64,000 nt of DNA from CAVPFA01 sp963703655 (GCA_963703655.1 CAVPFA010000003.1:992001-1056000); one strand, 5' to 3'; shown: positions 8,467-18,071, counted from the first letter of the stretch. Notes: generated by a model not told the origin, from the letters alone. Numbers and translations: made by a program.

Positions 8467-11400
8467 TCTCCGCGGCCGAGTAGGCAATCGTGTCGTGCTC
8501 GATTCCCAGGTGCAGGGAAACCGCAGGGGAGTACCAGAGACGCCCGAAATAGGTGACCTTGAAGAGAGCCCACGAGTTGAGCGAGCCGATGCTCGGGCCG
8601 CAGACGTTCACCTCGATCCTGGTCTTGTCTCGCTTGGGGATGGAGAAACCCTGGCTCCACGGCCCGAGAAGGGACCACGTTTCGAGGGGGGAGAGCAATT
8701 GAACCTCTCCGCGCAGTTCGCCGGCAGTGCGGTTGGCAAGCACGAGTCCGATGACCCCGGAACCACCCGAGGCAACAGACAGCTCAGCTTTCTCCAACTC
8801 GGCCTCGAGCTCGGCTGCGACCTGGCTCGCCGGGTGAAGGAAGGGGGCCGGTGCCGCCAGCAGTTCGGAGGTGGTCAAGTCTGCATCGCCGTCGATCAGC
8901 GCGTTGCCCTCAAGGGAGGCCAGCACGTCGACGGTCAGGATGTCCTCCTGGAGTTGACCAGCGAGGTCGGTTGTCCGGACTGAGACGAAATACCGTCCCG
9001 GACGACAGTCATAGGGGACGTCGATGCGGACCTTCTCCCGTAGATGCGAGCCCGCAGCCAGCGAGTAGAGCTTGCTGGGCGGGTCGACCACCCACCTCGA
9101 CGGCACCACGATCTCAAGACGCCCAGCCTGCGTTGCCCGAGCGGAGCCCGAGGCCACCTGAGCAATTACGTCTACGCAACCTCCTGGCCGGACCACGAGA
9201 GCGGTGGGCAACACGTGAGCCGCCACGGCCTGGTTCCCCATCGGCGCGGCTCCCTTGTTGTGCAGCCAGTAGCGGCTGAAGACCGGCAGGGCAGGCTCCA
9301 TGTCACTCGGGTCGGGGCCGCCGCCGCGGACGGCGACGGGCGCTCTGTTCGCGAAGACGGCGCGCAGCGTGGCGATCTGTCCGGCGCCAAGCTCGATCGG
9401 CACCGAAGTTTCCCCATTGGCGGCGCGAGTCAGCTCCAGCGGTTCGCCTGGATCGCGCTCGAGCAGGTTCGTCAGTTGCGCACTTCGCATGGGCAGGAGG
9501 CTTATGACCCGAGCCGCGACAGGGCGACTCGCGCACTCATAGCCGCGCAAGGTGATCGCCACCTCGTCGGATCCCGCAGCTGGCTCAGGACCGGGGTCGC
9601 TCGAGGCGAGCCTATTTCCTGAGGGTTTCACTGCAGTCAATAGCAGCTTGCCTGCTGGGATTGGCGCGAGGCTACTTGCCGTCTCGTCTCGCTGTGTGTC
9701 GACTGCCTCGATGCGAAGCAAGCTGGCTCGGGGAGGGAGGGCTCCGGCGTGGGTCTCGGCGAGGCTGGCCCGAAGCGGGCGGTTATAGGCGTGCGCGGCC
9801 TCCACGCAACCGGCCTCGCGCCAATCTCCGCGTCCGAGAAAGAGGGCGTACTCGAAGCTATGGCTCCAATGTTCGAGCTCGAACGCCGAGCCATCAGGGG
9901 CAGTGCGCCTGGGCGGGTCGATCCAGATGCCGGAGGGCCAACCGGTGCACGATCGCAGCAGCGAGACGTGTAGTGCACCCCCGGAATCGACTGCGAAGCC
10001 GGGCGTGCCTCGATTCAAGATGGCGACCGTCCATTCCGGCGTCTGCTCGGGGTCCGGTATGAGCGCGGCGGGCTGGCGGACGAGCAACCGTCCGCTTCGC
10101 AGGTCGGCGGCGAGATGGCCGGCAGCCGAAGCGGTGGAGCTCCCTTCTCCTCCGACCACCACCAGCACCGGGAGCGCTCTTGTGCCGCGCAGGTCTGCTC
10201 CCGGGCGCCACACCTCCCCGAGCGGCTCCGTCGCGGGCACCAACAGACGGGCCCACCCTTGCCGAGCAAGCTGATCGTCCAGCTCCGCTCTGTAACGAGA
10301 ATCACAGCTATCGAGAAGAGCGGCGACGAAACTGTTCTCGCTCGGCCCTCCGAGTGCGAACCGGAAGTCCGGCAGATTCGAGTCGCCGAGGAGCGCGCCG
10401 TAACGATTCGCGCCTGCCTCCGAACAGGTAGAGGTGACGCCTTGCTGCACCAGCGCGACCACGACCTCGCGTGCCCACGGTGCCGCCCCGCAGCTGGCTG
10501 GCGTGATCACCTCGGCGACACCCACCGACCGGCGGTGGTAAGGGGCTCCTTCGTCGACTGTCTCGACCAGAAGGTTGGTACCGAGACCAAACCACTCAGC
10601 CGCCGGGTTGTCTAGTGTCCACGGGGTTTCGGCCGCGTCCACGTCGATCAGGGCGAAACCGCGTCCGACGACCGCATCGCCGACGGCCGAGACCGGGGTC
10701 CCGCCGACGAGGGTGGTCGGGAACCGCAACCGGAGCAGGCGATCGGCCAGAGCCCAGCCATGAATCTCCGTGCGAAATTCGAGGCGGGGGAGCCCTTTCC
10801 AGAGTGTGACCACTTGGCGGTAAACGAAGCCCTCGAAGCGTCCTTGCACGACGAGCCGCTCCCCGAGGGAGGATGACTCCCGACGTACGTCGGCTAGACC
10901 GCCGCTCGAGCGGCTAGGCGGTCCCGCTGGAAGAAGATGCCAGGGCCCTTCGCGAAGGCGCGGGTGGCTCGGGTACTCGGGATAGACGAGCAGCTCGTTA
11001 CCAGTCTCGCCCGCGGGGACGAGCTCGAAGCCGCTCGAGCAGTCTCGTATCGTCGTGAGCCCGCCGCCGCTCTCGGGATCGGCGGCCACCTCAAGTTGCT
11101 CGTTCGCGATCGTAAGCCCCTCGACCGGCATCCACCCCGCCCTTTCGGCCGAGCGACTGCGGCGGACCATGCGATAGGTGCGGTACCCGACTTGAGGGAC
11201 GGCGTCGGCGAAAAGCCTTAGTCGCGTGCTATTGGCACGTTCGGATGGTTCGTGGATGAGGGGCACGGGCTGACCGGCGCTGTCGAGTACTGCGATCTCG
11301 CCGTTGTCGATGGAATCCGCCACATCCACCTCGACCACGTCACGACGCTCGATGCCTGTGGTGTTGGTCACCACGAGAGCCTCGCCTTCGCCTGTCGTGT

Positions 11401-13018
11401 CGATCGCGTCGAGCAGCACTTTGCGCGAGGTGGCGCCGACCGAGTGAGCGAGCTCATACGCCTCCCGCCAACCGCCGAGCAGGTCGAGGTAGACCTGGTC
11501 CGACTCGGTTCCGGTAATGGCATCGTGGTGAGCGCCGAAGACGAGCTGCCGCCACGCCTTGTCGAGGGCGCGATCAGGAGACGAGACGCCAAAGAGGCTG
11601 GCCAGCGCAGCCATGGCTTCGGCTTCGGCGATCTCGACCTCGGCCAACCGTTGCGCCTGTTTGGTGTCAATGAAAGAGACGTCCTTGCCGGTGTAGATCG
11701 GGTTCATGTCACGGCTCTGAGGCGATGGCGCAGTTCCTCGGCTGCTCAGCTCCTCGCGCACGGCAGCGAAGAAGTCTCGTGGAATGCCGACCTCGAAACG
11801 TGGCCAGGCATAGCGAAGCGTCCATGCTGAAACGATCTCGGATATCCAGCGACTGGGGGGGGTGTAGTCGCTCCCGACAGGCAGGAGCGTCACCGGTACG
11901 GCGGCGACCTCCGCCAAGTTCTGGAAGAGCTCGTAGGCACGCCACATAGCTCCCTCGAGCGTCATCGCCCGCTCGAGGTCCCAACCTGCCGAGTAGTGGA
12001 ACGGCATGTAACTTGTCAGCAGGCTCTTGCCATTGGGTGCGATCCACTCGAATTCCGAAGGGAACTGCATCCAGCTCAGGGAGCCGGCTTCCGGTCCCGG
12101 TCCCCATTGATGGAAAGGCCCGCGCGCCCAGGACGACGAGTCGAGCCCGCAGTCGGCCATGATCCCGGGAAACTGCGGGTCGTGGCCGAAGACATCGAGC
12201 TGCCAGGCGGTACGGGGGTCTGCGCCCACAACCTCACGCTGGAACCCAAGACCATAGATCGCCGCTCGAATGGCGGTTTCAGCCCCCGTCAGGTTGGTGT
12301 TTGGCTCGTTGTAAGTGCCGCCGACTATCTCGAGGCGGCCGGCGCGGAGCAACGACCGGATCTCTTCCCGGCGGTCCGGGTACAGGTCCCAGAAGGGCTT
12401 GAGGTAGTCCACCTCGGCAAGCACGAACTTGTAGCCGTGATCGGTTCGAGCGCGCTGGAGATGTGCCTCGACGAGAGCCAACCCGCTGTGCTGGAACGGC
12501 TCCCGGCGGTCGAGCGCCCACAGGAGCTCGTCCCAGCCGGAGGTGTAGCCAGCCTGGGTGTTCCACCAGACCGGGTCGTAGTGGAAGTGGGGCACCATCA
12601 GCATGCGCCAGCCGGGCTTGCGCACTACGACCTCCGCGTCCATCTTGGCCGTAGCTGAGCCCGCTCTCGCCACGACGCTCAAGGTGACCTTGCTCCCCGC
12701 AGCCAGCTCGCCCTCGGCGAGCGCGGGGATCTCGACGACGATGTCGTCGGGGAGCTGTGGAGACCCGGTGTTGTAACGGGCAGCCAGGTGGAGACCGGGA
12801 TCGGACTGCGGCACCCACGCGGGTCCTTCGCTTCTGCCGGCAAGGGCTGGGTCGAGACGGCCCCGCCATGAGCGCCCTGTACCGGTCCCGTCCCCGGCGA
12901 TGCTGACCTCGGCGTCGGAATCGTGCGGTGCGTCGGCCACTACCACACGCACAACCTGGAAGAGTTTGTCGCCTTCGGCGACGAAACAGTAGGTCGAATT
13001 GACAGAGGTGATTCGCAT
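8459..13018 (-). CDS. Glycoside hydrolase family 38 alpha-mannosidase, extra-long (1519 aa)
   Basis: Retaining zinc-dependent exo-alpha-mannosidase. The catalytic domain begins near residue 135: PHFHYDPVWWN (143-153) holds the first zinc-binding His/Asp. AWQLDVFGHDPQF (271-283) holds the predicted nucleophile Asp275. HHDAITGTESD (497-507) is the classic second metal/substrate segment. A beta-sandwich-like N-terminal domain (1-130) precedes it. The usual C-terminal GH38 beta domains follow to about residue 1000, then roughly 500 extra residues with immunoglobulin/NEW3-like features (GRYFVSVRTTDLAGQ). Most GH38 proteins are 850-1100 aa. No signal peptide, so it is probably intracellular and acts on imported oligosaccharide. 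The ATG at 13018 is preceded by GAAGGAC; the frame is open to 13105. Confidence 0.9.
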   Translation of the reverse strand: MRITSVNSTYCFVAEGDKLFQVVRVVVADAPHDSDAEVSIAGDGTGTGRSWRGRLDPALAGRSEGPAWVPQSDPGLHLAARYNTGSPQLPDDIVVEIPALAEGELAAGSKVTLSVVARAGSATAKMDAEVVVRKPGWRMLMVPHFHYDPVWWNTQAGYTSGWDELLWALDRREPFQHSGLALVEAHLQRARTDHGYKFVLAEVDYLKPFWDLYPDRREEIRSLLRAGRLEIVGGTYNEPNTNLTGAETAIRAAIYGLGFQREVVGADPRTAWQLDVFGHDPQFPGIMADCGLDSSSWARGPFHQWGPGPEAGSLSWMQFPSEFEWIAPNGKSLLTSYMPFHYSAGWDLERAMTLEGAMWRAYELFQNLAEVAAVPVTLLPVGSDYTPPSRWISEIVSAWTLRYAWPRFEVGIPRDFFAAVREELSSRGTAPSPQSRDMNPIYTGKDVSFIDTKQAQRLAEVEIAEAEAMAALASLFGVSSPDRALDKAWRQLVFGAHHDAITGTESDQVYLDLLGGWREAYELAHSVGATSRKVLLDAIDTTGEGEALVVTNTTGIERRDVVEVDVADSIDNGEIAVLDSAGQPVPLIHEPSERANSTRLRLFADAVPQVGYRTYRMVRRSRSAERAGWMPVEGLTIANEQLEVAADPESGGGLTTIRDCSSGFELVPAGETGNELLVYPEYPSHPRLREGPWHLLPAGPPSRSSGGLADVRRESSSLGERLVVQGRFEGFVYRQVVTLWKGLPRLEFRTEIHGWALADRLLRLRFPTTLVGGTPVSAVGDAVVGRGFALIDVDAAETPWTLDNPAAEWFGLGTNLLVETVDEGAPYHRRSVGVAEVITPASCGAAPWAREVVVALVQQGVTSTCSEAGANRYGALLGDSNLPDFRFALGGPSENSFVAALLDSCDSRYRAELDDQLARQGWARLLVPATEPLGEVWRPGADLRGTRALPVLVVVGGEGSSTASAAGHLAADLRSGRLLVRQPAALIPDPEQTPEWTVAILNRGTPGFAVDSGGALHVSLLRSCTGWPSGIWIDPPRRTAPDGSAFELEHWSHSFEYALFLGRGDWREAGCVEAAHAYNRPLRASLAETHAGALPPRASLLRIEAVDTQRDETASSLAPIPAGKLLLTAVKPSGNRLASSDPGPEPAAGSDEVAITLRGYECASRPVAARVISLLPMRSAQLTNLLERDPGEPLELTRAANGETSVPIELGAGQIATLRAVFANRAPVAVRGGGPDPSDMEPALPVFSRYWLHNKGAAPMGNQAVAAHVLPTALVVRPGGCVDVIAQVASGSARATQAGRLEIVVPSRWVVDPPSKLYSLAAGSHLREKVRIDVPYDCRPGRYFVSVRTTDLAGQLQEDILTVDVLASLEGNALIDGDADLTTSELLAAPAPFLHPASQVAAELEAELEKAELSVASGGSGVIGLVLANRTAGELRGEVQLLSPLETWSLLGPWSQGFSIPKRDKTRIEVNVCGPSIGSLNSWALFKVTYFGRLWYSPAVSLHLGIEHDTIAYSAAENG

Positions 13019-13167
13019 GCACGTCGTCCTTCTCGAGATACTCGACGCGGTCCAAACAGGGCGCAGACAAGCGCCACGGCAGTGGCCCACGGGCCGCGCC
13101 TCCACTGGGCGGCCACGCGGTCCCAGGTGGCGCTTACATGTCTACTGCTGCGTCTTGCGAAATCTGA

Positions 13168-13179
13168 GATAACGTTATC
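13168..13179. promoter_or_regulatory. LacI-family operator O1 (mannosidase unit)
   Basis: Perfect 12-base palindrome GATAACGTTATC in the context TGAGATAACGTTATCCCAC. The same palindrome occurs twice upstream of the binding-protein gene at 19484 and 19532. It lies about 9-20 bases downstream of the start of transcription expected from the promoter at 13195-13223, a normal repressor position, and next to the lacI-type gene. Confidence 0.82.
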
Positions 13180-13194
13180 CCACCACTGCCTCGC

Positions 13195-13223
13195 ACTGTA
13201 CTTACTCGCCCCCTGGGTGTCAA
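13195..13223 (-). promoter_or_regulatory. Sigma-70-type promoter of the mannosidase-parvulin unit
   Basis: Read on the minus strand: -35 TTGACA (13223-13218), a 17-base spacer, then -10 TACAGT (13200-13195). Hexamers and spacer length are identical to those of the importer promoter at 19556-19584. The transcript would have a leader of about 170 bases before the mannosidase ATG. Confidence 0.78.
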
Positions 13224-13246
13224 GGAGCATCATCGCACGTGATCGA

Positions 13247-14296
13247 ATGATCGACAAAAATGGGCCCATGTCTCGTGATGACAAACTGCCTGCACCCCGA
13301 GCGCAGCGCTCACGGCGCCCGACCATGGTCGATGTCGCTCGAGAGGCCAACGTCGCGTTGCGTACGGTTTCACGTGTCGTCAATGGCGACCCCACGGTCA
13401 GCGAGTCTCGGGCGAAGAGCGTTCGTCACGCTATCGCCGCTTTGAACTACCAGCCCGACGAGCGGGCGCGGGAGCTTCGCAGTGGTGTCAGCGCCACGAT
13501 CGGAGCCACCGTGCGGAATATCTCGGACGCCCACCCGGTCCTGCGCTCGATCGAGGAGGCAGCCCGCGAGGTCGGACTGACCGTAATAGCGATGTCCACC
13601 GAGGATGACGAGCTACGAGAACGCGACGCGATCGTGTCGATGTGCGGCCGACGCCTGGACGGGATCATCATTGAGCCGACGGCCGAGAATCACCGGTACC
13701 TACGTCACGAGATCGACTCTGGGTTGCCAGTCGTGGCTTTCGATCGCCCCGCTGTCGGAATCGCTGTCGATACCGTCCTGTCAGACAACCGCGGTGGCAT
13801 CGAAGCGGCATATGAGCACCTGGTGAGTCACGGGCACCAGCGAATTGCCTATATCGGTGACGAGGAGCGTATATATACGGGGCGTCAGAGGGCGACCGCA
13901 TTTCGTGACTGTGTTCGTGCACAAGGTAACCCGATCGAAGGGATGGTCCACCCGGGACCGATCAACTCGCGACGGATCGCCGAGGTGCTCGCCAATGTCC
14001 GAGGCGGCCGCTGGCCAGTGACGGCAATCATTACGGGCAACGTCTTGACGACTGTCGAGCTCGTACGCCTGCTCGCCCCTGGTTTCGCCGGCTTGGCGCT
14101 TGTCGGCTTCGATGACTTCGCGCTCGCCGATGTCCTCGGCCCGGGTCTGACCGTCGTTGCTCAGGGCACCGAGGCGATTGGCCGATCAACAATCGATCTC
14201 TTGCGTGCCCGCCGGGCCAACCCGGAGCGGCCGATTCAGACCGTCGTGGTACCGACCGAGCTGATAGTCCGCGGCTCGGGCGAGATACCCCAGTAG
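13247..14296 (+). CDS. LacI-family transcriptional regulator
   Basis: Sugar-responsive DNA-binding repressor of 349 aa. The N-terminal helix-turn-helix and hinge read TMVDVAREANVALRTVSRVV (about residues 26-45) then LNYQPDERARELRSG. The periplasmic-binding-protein-like effector domain follows (IGATVRNISDAHPVL..., HQRIAYIGDE, LVGFDDFALADVLGPGLT). It lies divergent to the mannosidase gene, and its three likely operators have the palindrome GATAACGTTATC. Start ATG 13247; an ATG at 13268 is the alternative, and neither has a well-spaced ribosome site. O1, 68 bases upstream, could allow autoregulation. Confidence 0.9.
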   Translation: MIDKNGPMSRDDKLPAPRAQRSRRPTMVDVAREANVALRTVSRVVNGDPTVSESRAKSVRHAIAALNYQPDERARELRSGVSATIGATVRNISDAHPVLRSIEEAAREVGLTVIAMSTEDDELRERDAIVSMCGRRLDGIIIEPTAENHRYLRHEIDSGLPVVAFDRPAVGIAVDTVLSDNRGGIEAAYEHLVSHGHQRIAYIGDEERIYTGRQRATAFRDCVRAQGNPIEGMVHPGPINSRRIAEVLANVRGGRWPVTAIITGNVLTTVELVRLLAPGFAGLALVGFDDFALADVLGPGLTVVAQGTEAIGRSTIDLLRARRANPERPIQTVVVPTELIVRGSGEIPQ

Positions 14297-14429
14297 CGAT
14301 TGCCTAACCAGACGCAGGATCGGACCGTGTCATCTTGCTGGCTTTAGTCGAGACGTTTTAAAGGCAGCCAGCCTCAATGGTAGGTCGGGCGAGAAGCGAT
14401 CCGTACGGGGAGGACCATAGAATGGTGTT

Positions 14430-16109
14430 GTGATAATTCTCTTGGCCGTCGGCTTCTTGGCCGGGGTGGTCACTGGATTATCTCCATGTGTTCTGCCGGT
14501 AGTGCCTGTATTTGCAGCTGGCGGGGCAGTGGGAGGAGCTCGTTGGCGCCCCATCGGGATAATCGGCGGGATGGTCATCACCTTCTCCGTCGTCACGCTG
14601 ACGGGTAGCTCGTTGTTGAGTTTTCTCGGCCTGCCGCAGGATCTTCTCAGGGATGTGGGGATTGGCGTTCTGTTCGCGCTCGGGGCAAGCCTTGTGATCC
14701 CACGTCTTGGTTACCTGGTGGAGCGACCGTTCGCGCGCTTGGGGCCTCATCGCGAAAGCCCTTCTCATAACGGCTTGCTGCTGGGAGCCAGCCTGGGATT
14801 GGTCTTCGTCCCCTGTGCCGGGCCGGTTTTGGCCGCGATCACCGTGGTCTCGGCAACACACAGAGTCGGTGTCGAGGCAGTGGCCGTGACCCTGTGCTAC
14901 GCACTGGGAGCCGCAATCCCACTCCTGCTTGTGGCGTATCTGAGCCGTGGCGCGACGTCTCGCTTCAAATCCTTGCGTGGTCGGGCGCCGGGTATAAGGC
15001 GAGCAGCCGGGGTCCTGATCATTGCCAGTGCTGCCTTGATCCTCTCCGGAGTCCTCCAGCCGCTGCAAAGGGACTTACCGGGCTACACCAACGCCGTCGA
15101 CTCCAAGATCGAGAACAGCAGCTCCATTGCCTCAAGCCTTCGCAGGCTGAGCGGCGAGCACGCGATCAAGCAGATTCCGTCGAGTTCCGCCCTCCCTGAC
15201 TCCTCCAACCCGGTGCTTTCCGACTTCGGCGCTGCTCCTCGTCTACTCAAAATCACGGCGTGGTTGAACACGCCGGGTGGCAGGCCGCTGTCACTCAAGT
15301 CGCTGAAGGGGAAGGTCGTCCTGATCGACTTCTGGACCTACTCCTGCATCAATTGCCAGAGGGCCATACCCCACCTCGAGGCTTGGTACCGGACATATGC
15401 TCGTGACGGGTTCGTAGTAGTTGGCGTCCACACACCTGAGTTCGCCTTCGAGCGAGTAGTCGGCAATGTCCGCCAAGCGGTGCGCAGCCTGGGCGTCACC
15501 TACCCGGTCGCCGTAGACAATTCGTATCTCACGTGGGAGTCCTTCGGCAACGGGCAGTGGCCAACCGAGTACCTCGTCGACCAGACCGGCCAGCTGCGTT
15601 ACATCCATCCGGGCGAGGGTGACTACGGTCAAACCGAGTCCCTGATTCGCGACCTTCTATCGGCACGCGGCGAGCGCCTGCCCTCGCCTACTGAGGTCCC
15701 CAACCTCACGCCGGAGGAGACCACTACTCCGGAAACTTATCTCGGCCTCTTTGGGTTGCTGCTCTATGCGAACCCGAGGATCGTCTTGGACAAGAGGGAG
15801 ACCTACCACTTCGCTCCGGCGATCCCCTTGGACTATGTCTCCTTTCAGGGTGCGTGGACCAACAATGGCAATGACGCTCTGGCTGGGGCAGGCGCCGCCA
15901 TCCGGCTGCATTTCCAAGCCAAGAATGTCTACTTGGTGCTCGCGGGCAATGGCACAGTGACCGTGACCCTCGGCCGCGAGGTGAACAAGATCAGTGTCGG
16001 TGGCTATCCTCGTAACTACTCGATCGTCAAGGGTAACCACCTACGCAACGGCGTTTTGCAGCTGGACATGACGCCGGGGATTTCGGCCTGGGACTTTACC
16101 TTCGGCTAG
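14430..16109 (+). CDS. DipZ-like membrane thiol-disulfide protein (CcdA domain + thioredoxin + C-terminal beta domain)
   Basis: Membrane protein of 559 aa that would carry reducing power across the membrane. The first 220 residues form a CcdA/DsbD-type domain of about six helices, with cysteines in LSPCVLPVVPVF and VPCAGPVLAA. Residues about 275-420 form an extracytoplasmic TlpA/AhpC-like thioredoxin domain with active site Cys-Ile-Asn-Cys (YSCINCQ). The last 130 residues resemble the carbohydrate-binding-like domain of mycobacterial DipZ. Start is GTG at 14430, with no strong ribosome site. It sits between the regulator and the importer and converges on the latter, so it may be cargo rather than part of sugar metabolism. 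Confidence 0.85.
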   Translation: MIILLAVGFLAGVVTGLSPCVLPVVPVFAAGGAVGGARWRPIGIIGGMVITFSVVTLTGSSLLSFLGLPQDLLRDVGIGVLFALGASLVIPRLGYLVERPFARLGPHRESPSHNGLLLGASLGLVFVPCAGPVLAAITVVSATHRVGVEAVAVTLCYALGAAIPLLLVAYLSRGATSRFKSLRGRAPGIRRAAGVLIIASAALILSGVLQPLQRDLPGYTNAVDSKIENSSSIASSLRRLSGEHAIKQIPSSSALPDSSNPVLSDFGAAPRLLKITAWLNTPGGRPLSLKSLKGKVVLIDFWTYSCINCQRAIPHLEAWYRTYARDGFVVVGVHTPEFAFERVVGNVRQAVRSLGVTYPVAVDNSYLTWESFGNGQWPTEYLVDQTGQLRYIHPGEGDYGQTESLIRDLLSARGERLPSPTEVPNLTPEETTTPETYLGLFGLLLYANPRIVLDKRETYHFAPAIPLDYVSFQGAWTNNGNDALAGAGAAIRLHFQAKNVYLVLAGNGTVTVTLGREVNKISVGGYPRNYSIVKGNHLRNGVLQLDMTPGISAWDFTFG

Positions 16110-16139
16110 GGCCCCTCGCCGAGGCCTCGCGAGCCTCTC

Positions 16140-17060
16140 TCACCCCTTGACGGCACCCGCAAACGTAAACTTTCCTCGTAGGAACCGCCCCAACACGAGC
16201 CACAGGCCGACCGCTGGCAGTGTGTAGATGATCGAGAACGCCGCCAGCTGCCCGTACTCGATCCCACCCTCCGCTGTGAAGAACTGGTAAATGCTGACGG
16301 CCGCCGGGAGCTTGTTATTGCTTTGCAGAAGGATGAACGGAACAAAGAAGTTCCCCCATTGCACGGCGAACGTGAAGATCGTGATCACGGTGATACCCGG
16401 CAGCATCAATGGCGCCACGATACGTCGCAACGAGCCGACCCACGTCGCTCCGTCCACCCATGCCGCGTGTTCCAACTCGATAGGGACGCCATCCATGAAG
16501 TTCTTCATCAGCCAGATGCCGAATGGCAACGACGTGGCCGTCATGAACAGGATCACTGCGGGTACGTTGTCAACCAGGTTGAATCTGGCGAACATCGTGT
16601 ACACGGGCACCATTAGGGCTGTAATAGGCAGCCCGGTGGCGAACACGATGATGTATAGAAACGGCTTGCGAAAGCGCATCTGGTAACGCGAAAGTGGGTA
16701 AGCAGCAAGCAATGCCACTACGACCGTTATGATAGCCGTGCCTCCGGACAAGATCGCCGAGTTGATAAGCGGCAGGTAGGTCTCCTGCCAATTGAGCACC
16801 TTGGCGAAGTTACTGAATGAGAGCACCAAGGGCGCACTGGCACCCACACTGGCGTTCGGCTCGAACGACGCGAGCACAAGCCACAGCAGCGGGGTTATGA
16901 AGAAGATCGCCACCAAGGCCAGGACGCCGTAGGCGCTGACCTTCGCCATTGTGGCCTTCGGTGAGGTGATTCGGAAGTGCCCACGCGTAAGGTGGGTGGC
17001 CCTGGCTGCTAGGGGGCTGTGTGAACTGACTGTCGTGCTGGCCCTCAGTGTCTGGCTCAC
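16140..17060 (-). CDS. Carbohydrate ABC transporter permease (MalG/CUT1 type)
   Basis: Second membrane permease of a CUT1 sugar importer, 306 aa, six predicted helices. The EAA motif is HAAWVDGATWVGSLRRIVAPLMLPG, of which key residues are AAWVDGA and the Gly before LRRI. The C-terminus ends FTFAGAVKG, typical of MalG-like proteins. I place the start at GTG 17060 because it overlaps the preceding permease's stop (GTGTGA) and has GGAGGA at proper spacing. No ATPase (MsmX/UgpC type) is encoded in the cluster, so the importer must borrow one from elsewhere. Confidence 0.88.
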   Translation of the reverse strand: MSQTLRASTTVSSHSPLAARATHLTRGHFRITSPKATMAKVSAYGVLALVAIFFITPLLWLVLASFEPNASVGASAPLVLSFSNFAKVLNWQETYLPLINSAILSGGTAIITVVVALLAAYPLSRYQMRFRKPFLYIIVFATGLPITALMVPVYTMFARFNLVDNVPAVILFMTATSLPFGIWLMKNFMDGVPIELEHAAWVDGATWVGSLRRIVAPLMLPGITVITIFTFAVQWGNFFVPFILLQSNNKLPAAVSIYQFFTAEGGIEYGQLAAFSIIYTLPAVGLWLVLGRFLRGKFTFAGAVKG

Positions 17061-17938
17061 ACTTGTTCCTCCACGCGGATCAGCTTGATATATACGAGAG
17101 AGAACAAGGCGCCGACTAGGAGCAGTACTATACATATTGCGGTGCCATAGCTTATGTCGTACAGCTGGAGAGCTTGCTGATAGATATACAACGGAGTGGT
17201 CTCACTCGCCTCCCCTGGGCCTCCCGCCGTCAGGACGAATATCAGCGTGAAGTCGGCCAGGGTCTGCAGCGTGATCAGCATCAAATTCGTCACTATCGAG
17301 CGACGAAGCAGAGGGATGATCACCCGCCCCAACAGTGAGATCTGGCTGGCGCCATCGACTTTGGCGGCGTCGAGGAGTTCAGTCGGCAACTCGGCAAGTC
17401 CCGCGGAGTAGACAAGCATGGAAAAGGCTGTCCCGCGCCAGACATTGGCAATACAAATTGCCAGCATAGGCGTCGTGTACAGCCAGTCTTGGCTGAGTCC
17501 GATGTGGTTCAAGAAGCTGTCCAGCGTCCCGCCCTGGTAGAGATACGCGTACCAACAGAAGGCGGCGACGATCTCGGGCATCACCCAGGCGGCGATGATG
17601 ACCGCATTCAGGGTGGAAGTAATGAACTTGTTCTTTCCTCGCTCGAGAAGAGCGATAAGAAACCCGAGAGTGTTCTGTCCAATGATGGCCGAGCCCACGA
17701 CAAAGATCAGGGTGAGCAAGACGGAGTGCACGAAGAGGGGGTCGGAAAACATGTGAGTGAAATTCGCCAGCCCGATCCATTTCGGATGGGCCGCTCCCAC
17801 GCCGGTCAGCGCTTTGTTTGTGAAGGCGATGTAGAGGCTGTAGATGATCGGGCCCGCAAAGAACAAAAGCAGGATCACGAGCGCCGAGCTCATCGGCCCG
17901 AGCCATTGCCAGACCGGGATGGACCGCCGAGGTCTCAC
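17057..17938 (-). CDS. Carbohydrate ABC transporter permease (MalF/CUT1 type)
   Basis: First membrane permease of the sugar importer, about 293 aa. It has the N-terminal membrane helix SSALVILLLFFAGPIIYSLYIA, the periplasmic segment with YIAFTNK, and the EAA loop ELLDAAKVDGASQISLLGRV. The frame is open to 18118 but that part carries no family features, and the intrinsic hairpin at 17976-18004 lies there. GTG at 17938 (VRPRRSIPVWQW) is the likely start; TTG 17953 is possible. The stop overlaps the MalG-type start. Confidence 0.85.
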   Translation of the reverse strand: MRPRRSIPVWQWLGPMSSALVILLLFFAGPIIYSLYIAFTNKALTGVGAAHPKWIGLANFTHMFSDPLFVHSVLLTLIFVVGSAIIGQNTLGFLIALLERGKNKFITSTLNAVIIAAWVMPEIVAAFCWYAYLYQGGTLDSFLNHIGLSQDWLYTTPMLAICIANVWRGTAFSMLVYSAGLAELPTELLDAAKVDGASQISLLGRVIIPLLRRSIVTNLMLITLQTLADFTLIFVLTAGGPGEASETTPLYIYQQALQLYDISYGTAICIVLLLVGALFSLVYIKLIRVEEQV

Positions 17939-17975
17939 TGCGACGAGCGCCAAGCCGAACCCCCTCAAATGCCAA

Positions 17976-18004
17976 CCAAGCCCTCCGTCTAACGGAGGGC
18001 TTGG
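17976..18004 (-). terminator. Strong hairpin between binding-protein and permease genes
   Basis: A perfect 12-bp inverted repeat (CCAAGCCCTCCG, five-base loop, CGGAGGGCTTGG) 68 bases after the binding-protein stop. There is no U-tract on the minus-strand transcript. Such elements after binding-protein genes commonly stabilise the upstream mRNA or partly stop transcription, so that binding protein exceeds permease; that role is inferred. Confidence 0.6.
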
Positions 18005-18071
18005 CGGCCGTTCAAAGGACAGTAGAACTATGAAGTTACGTGTGAACCTGCAACAGCTTGAGGCTACGAGC

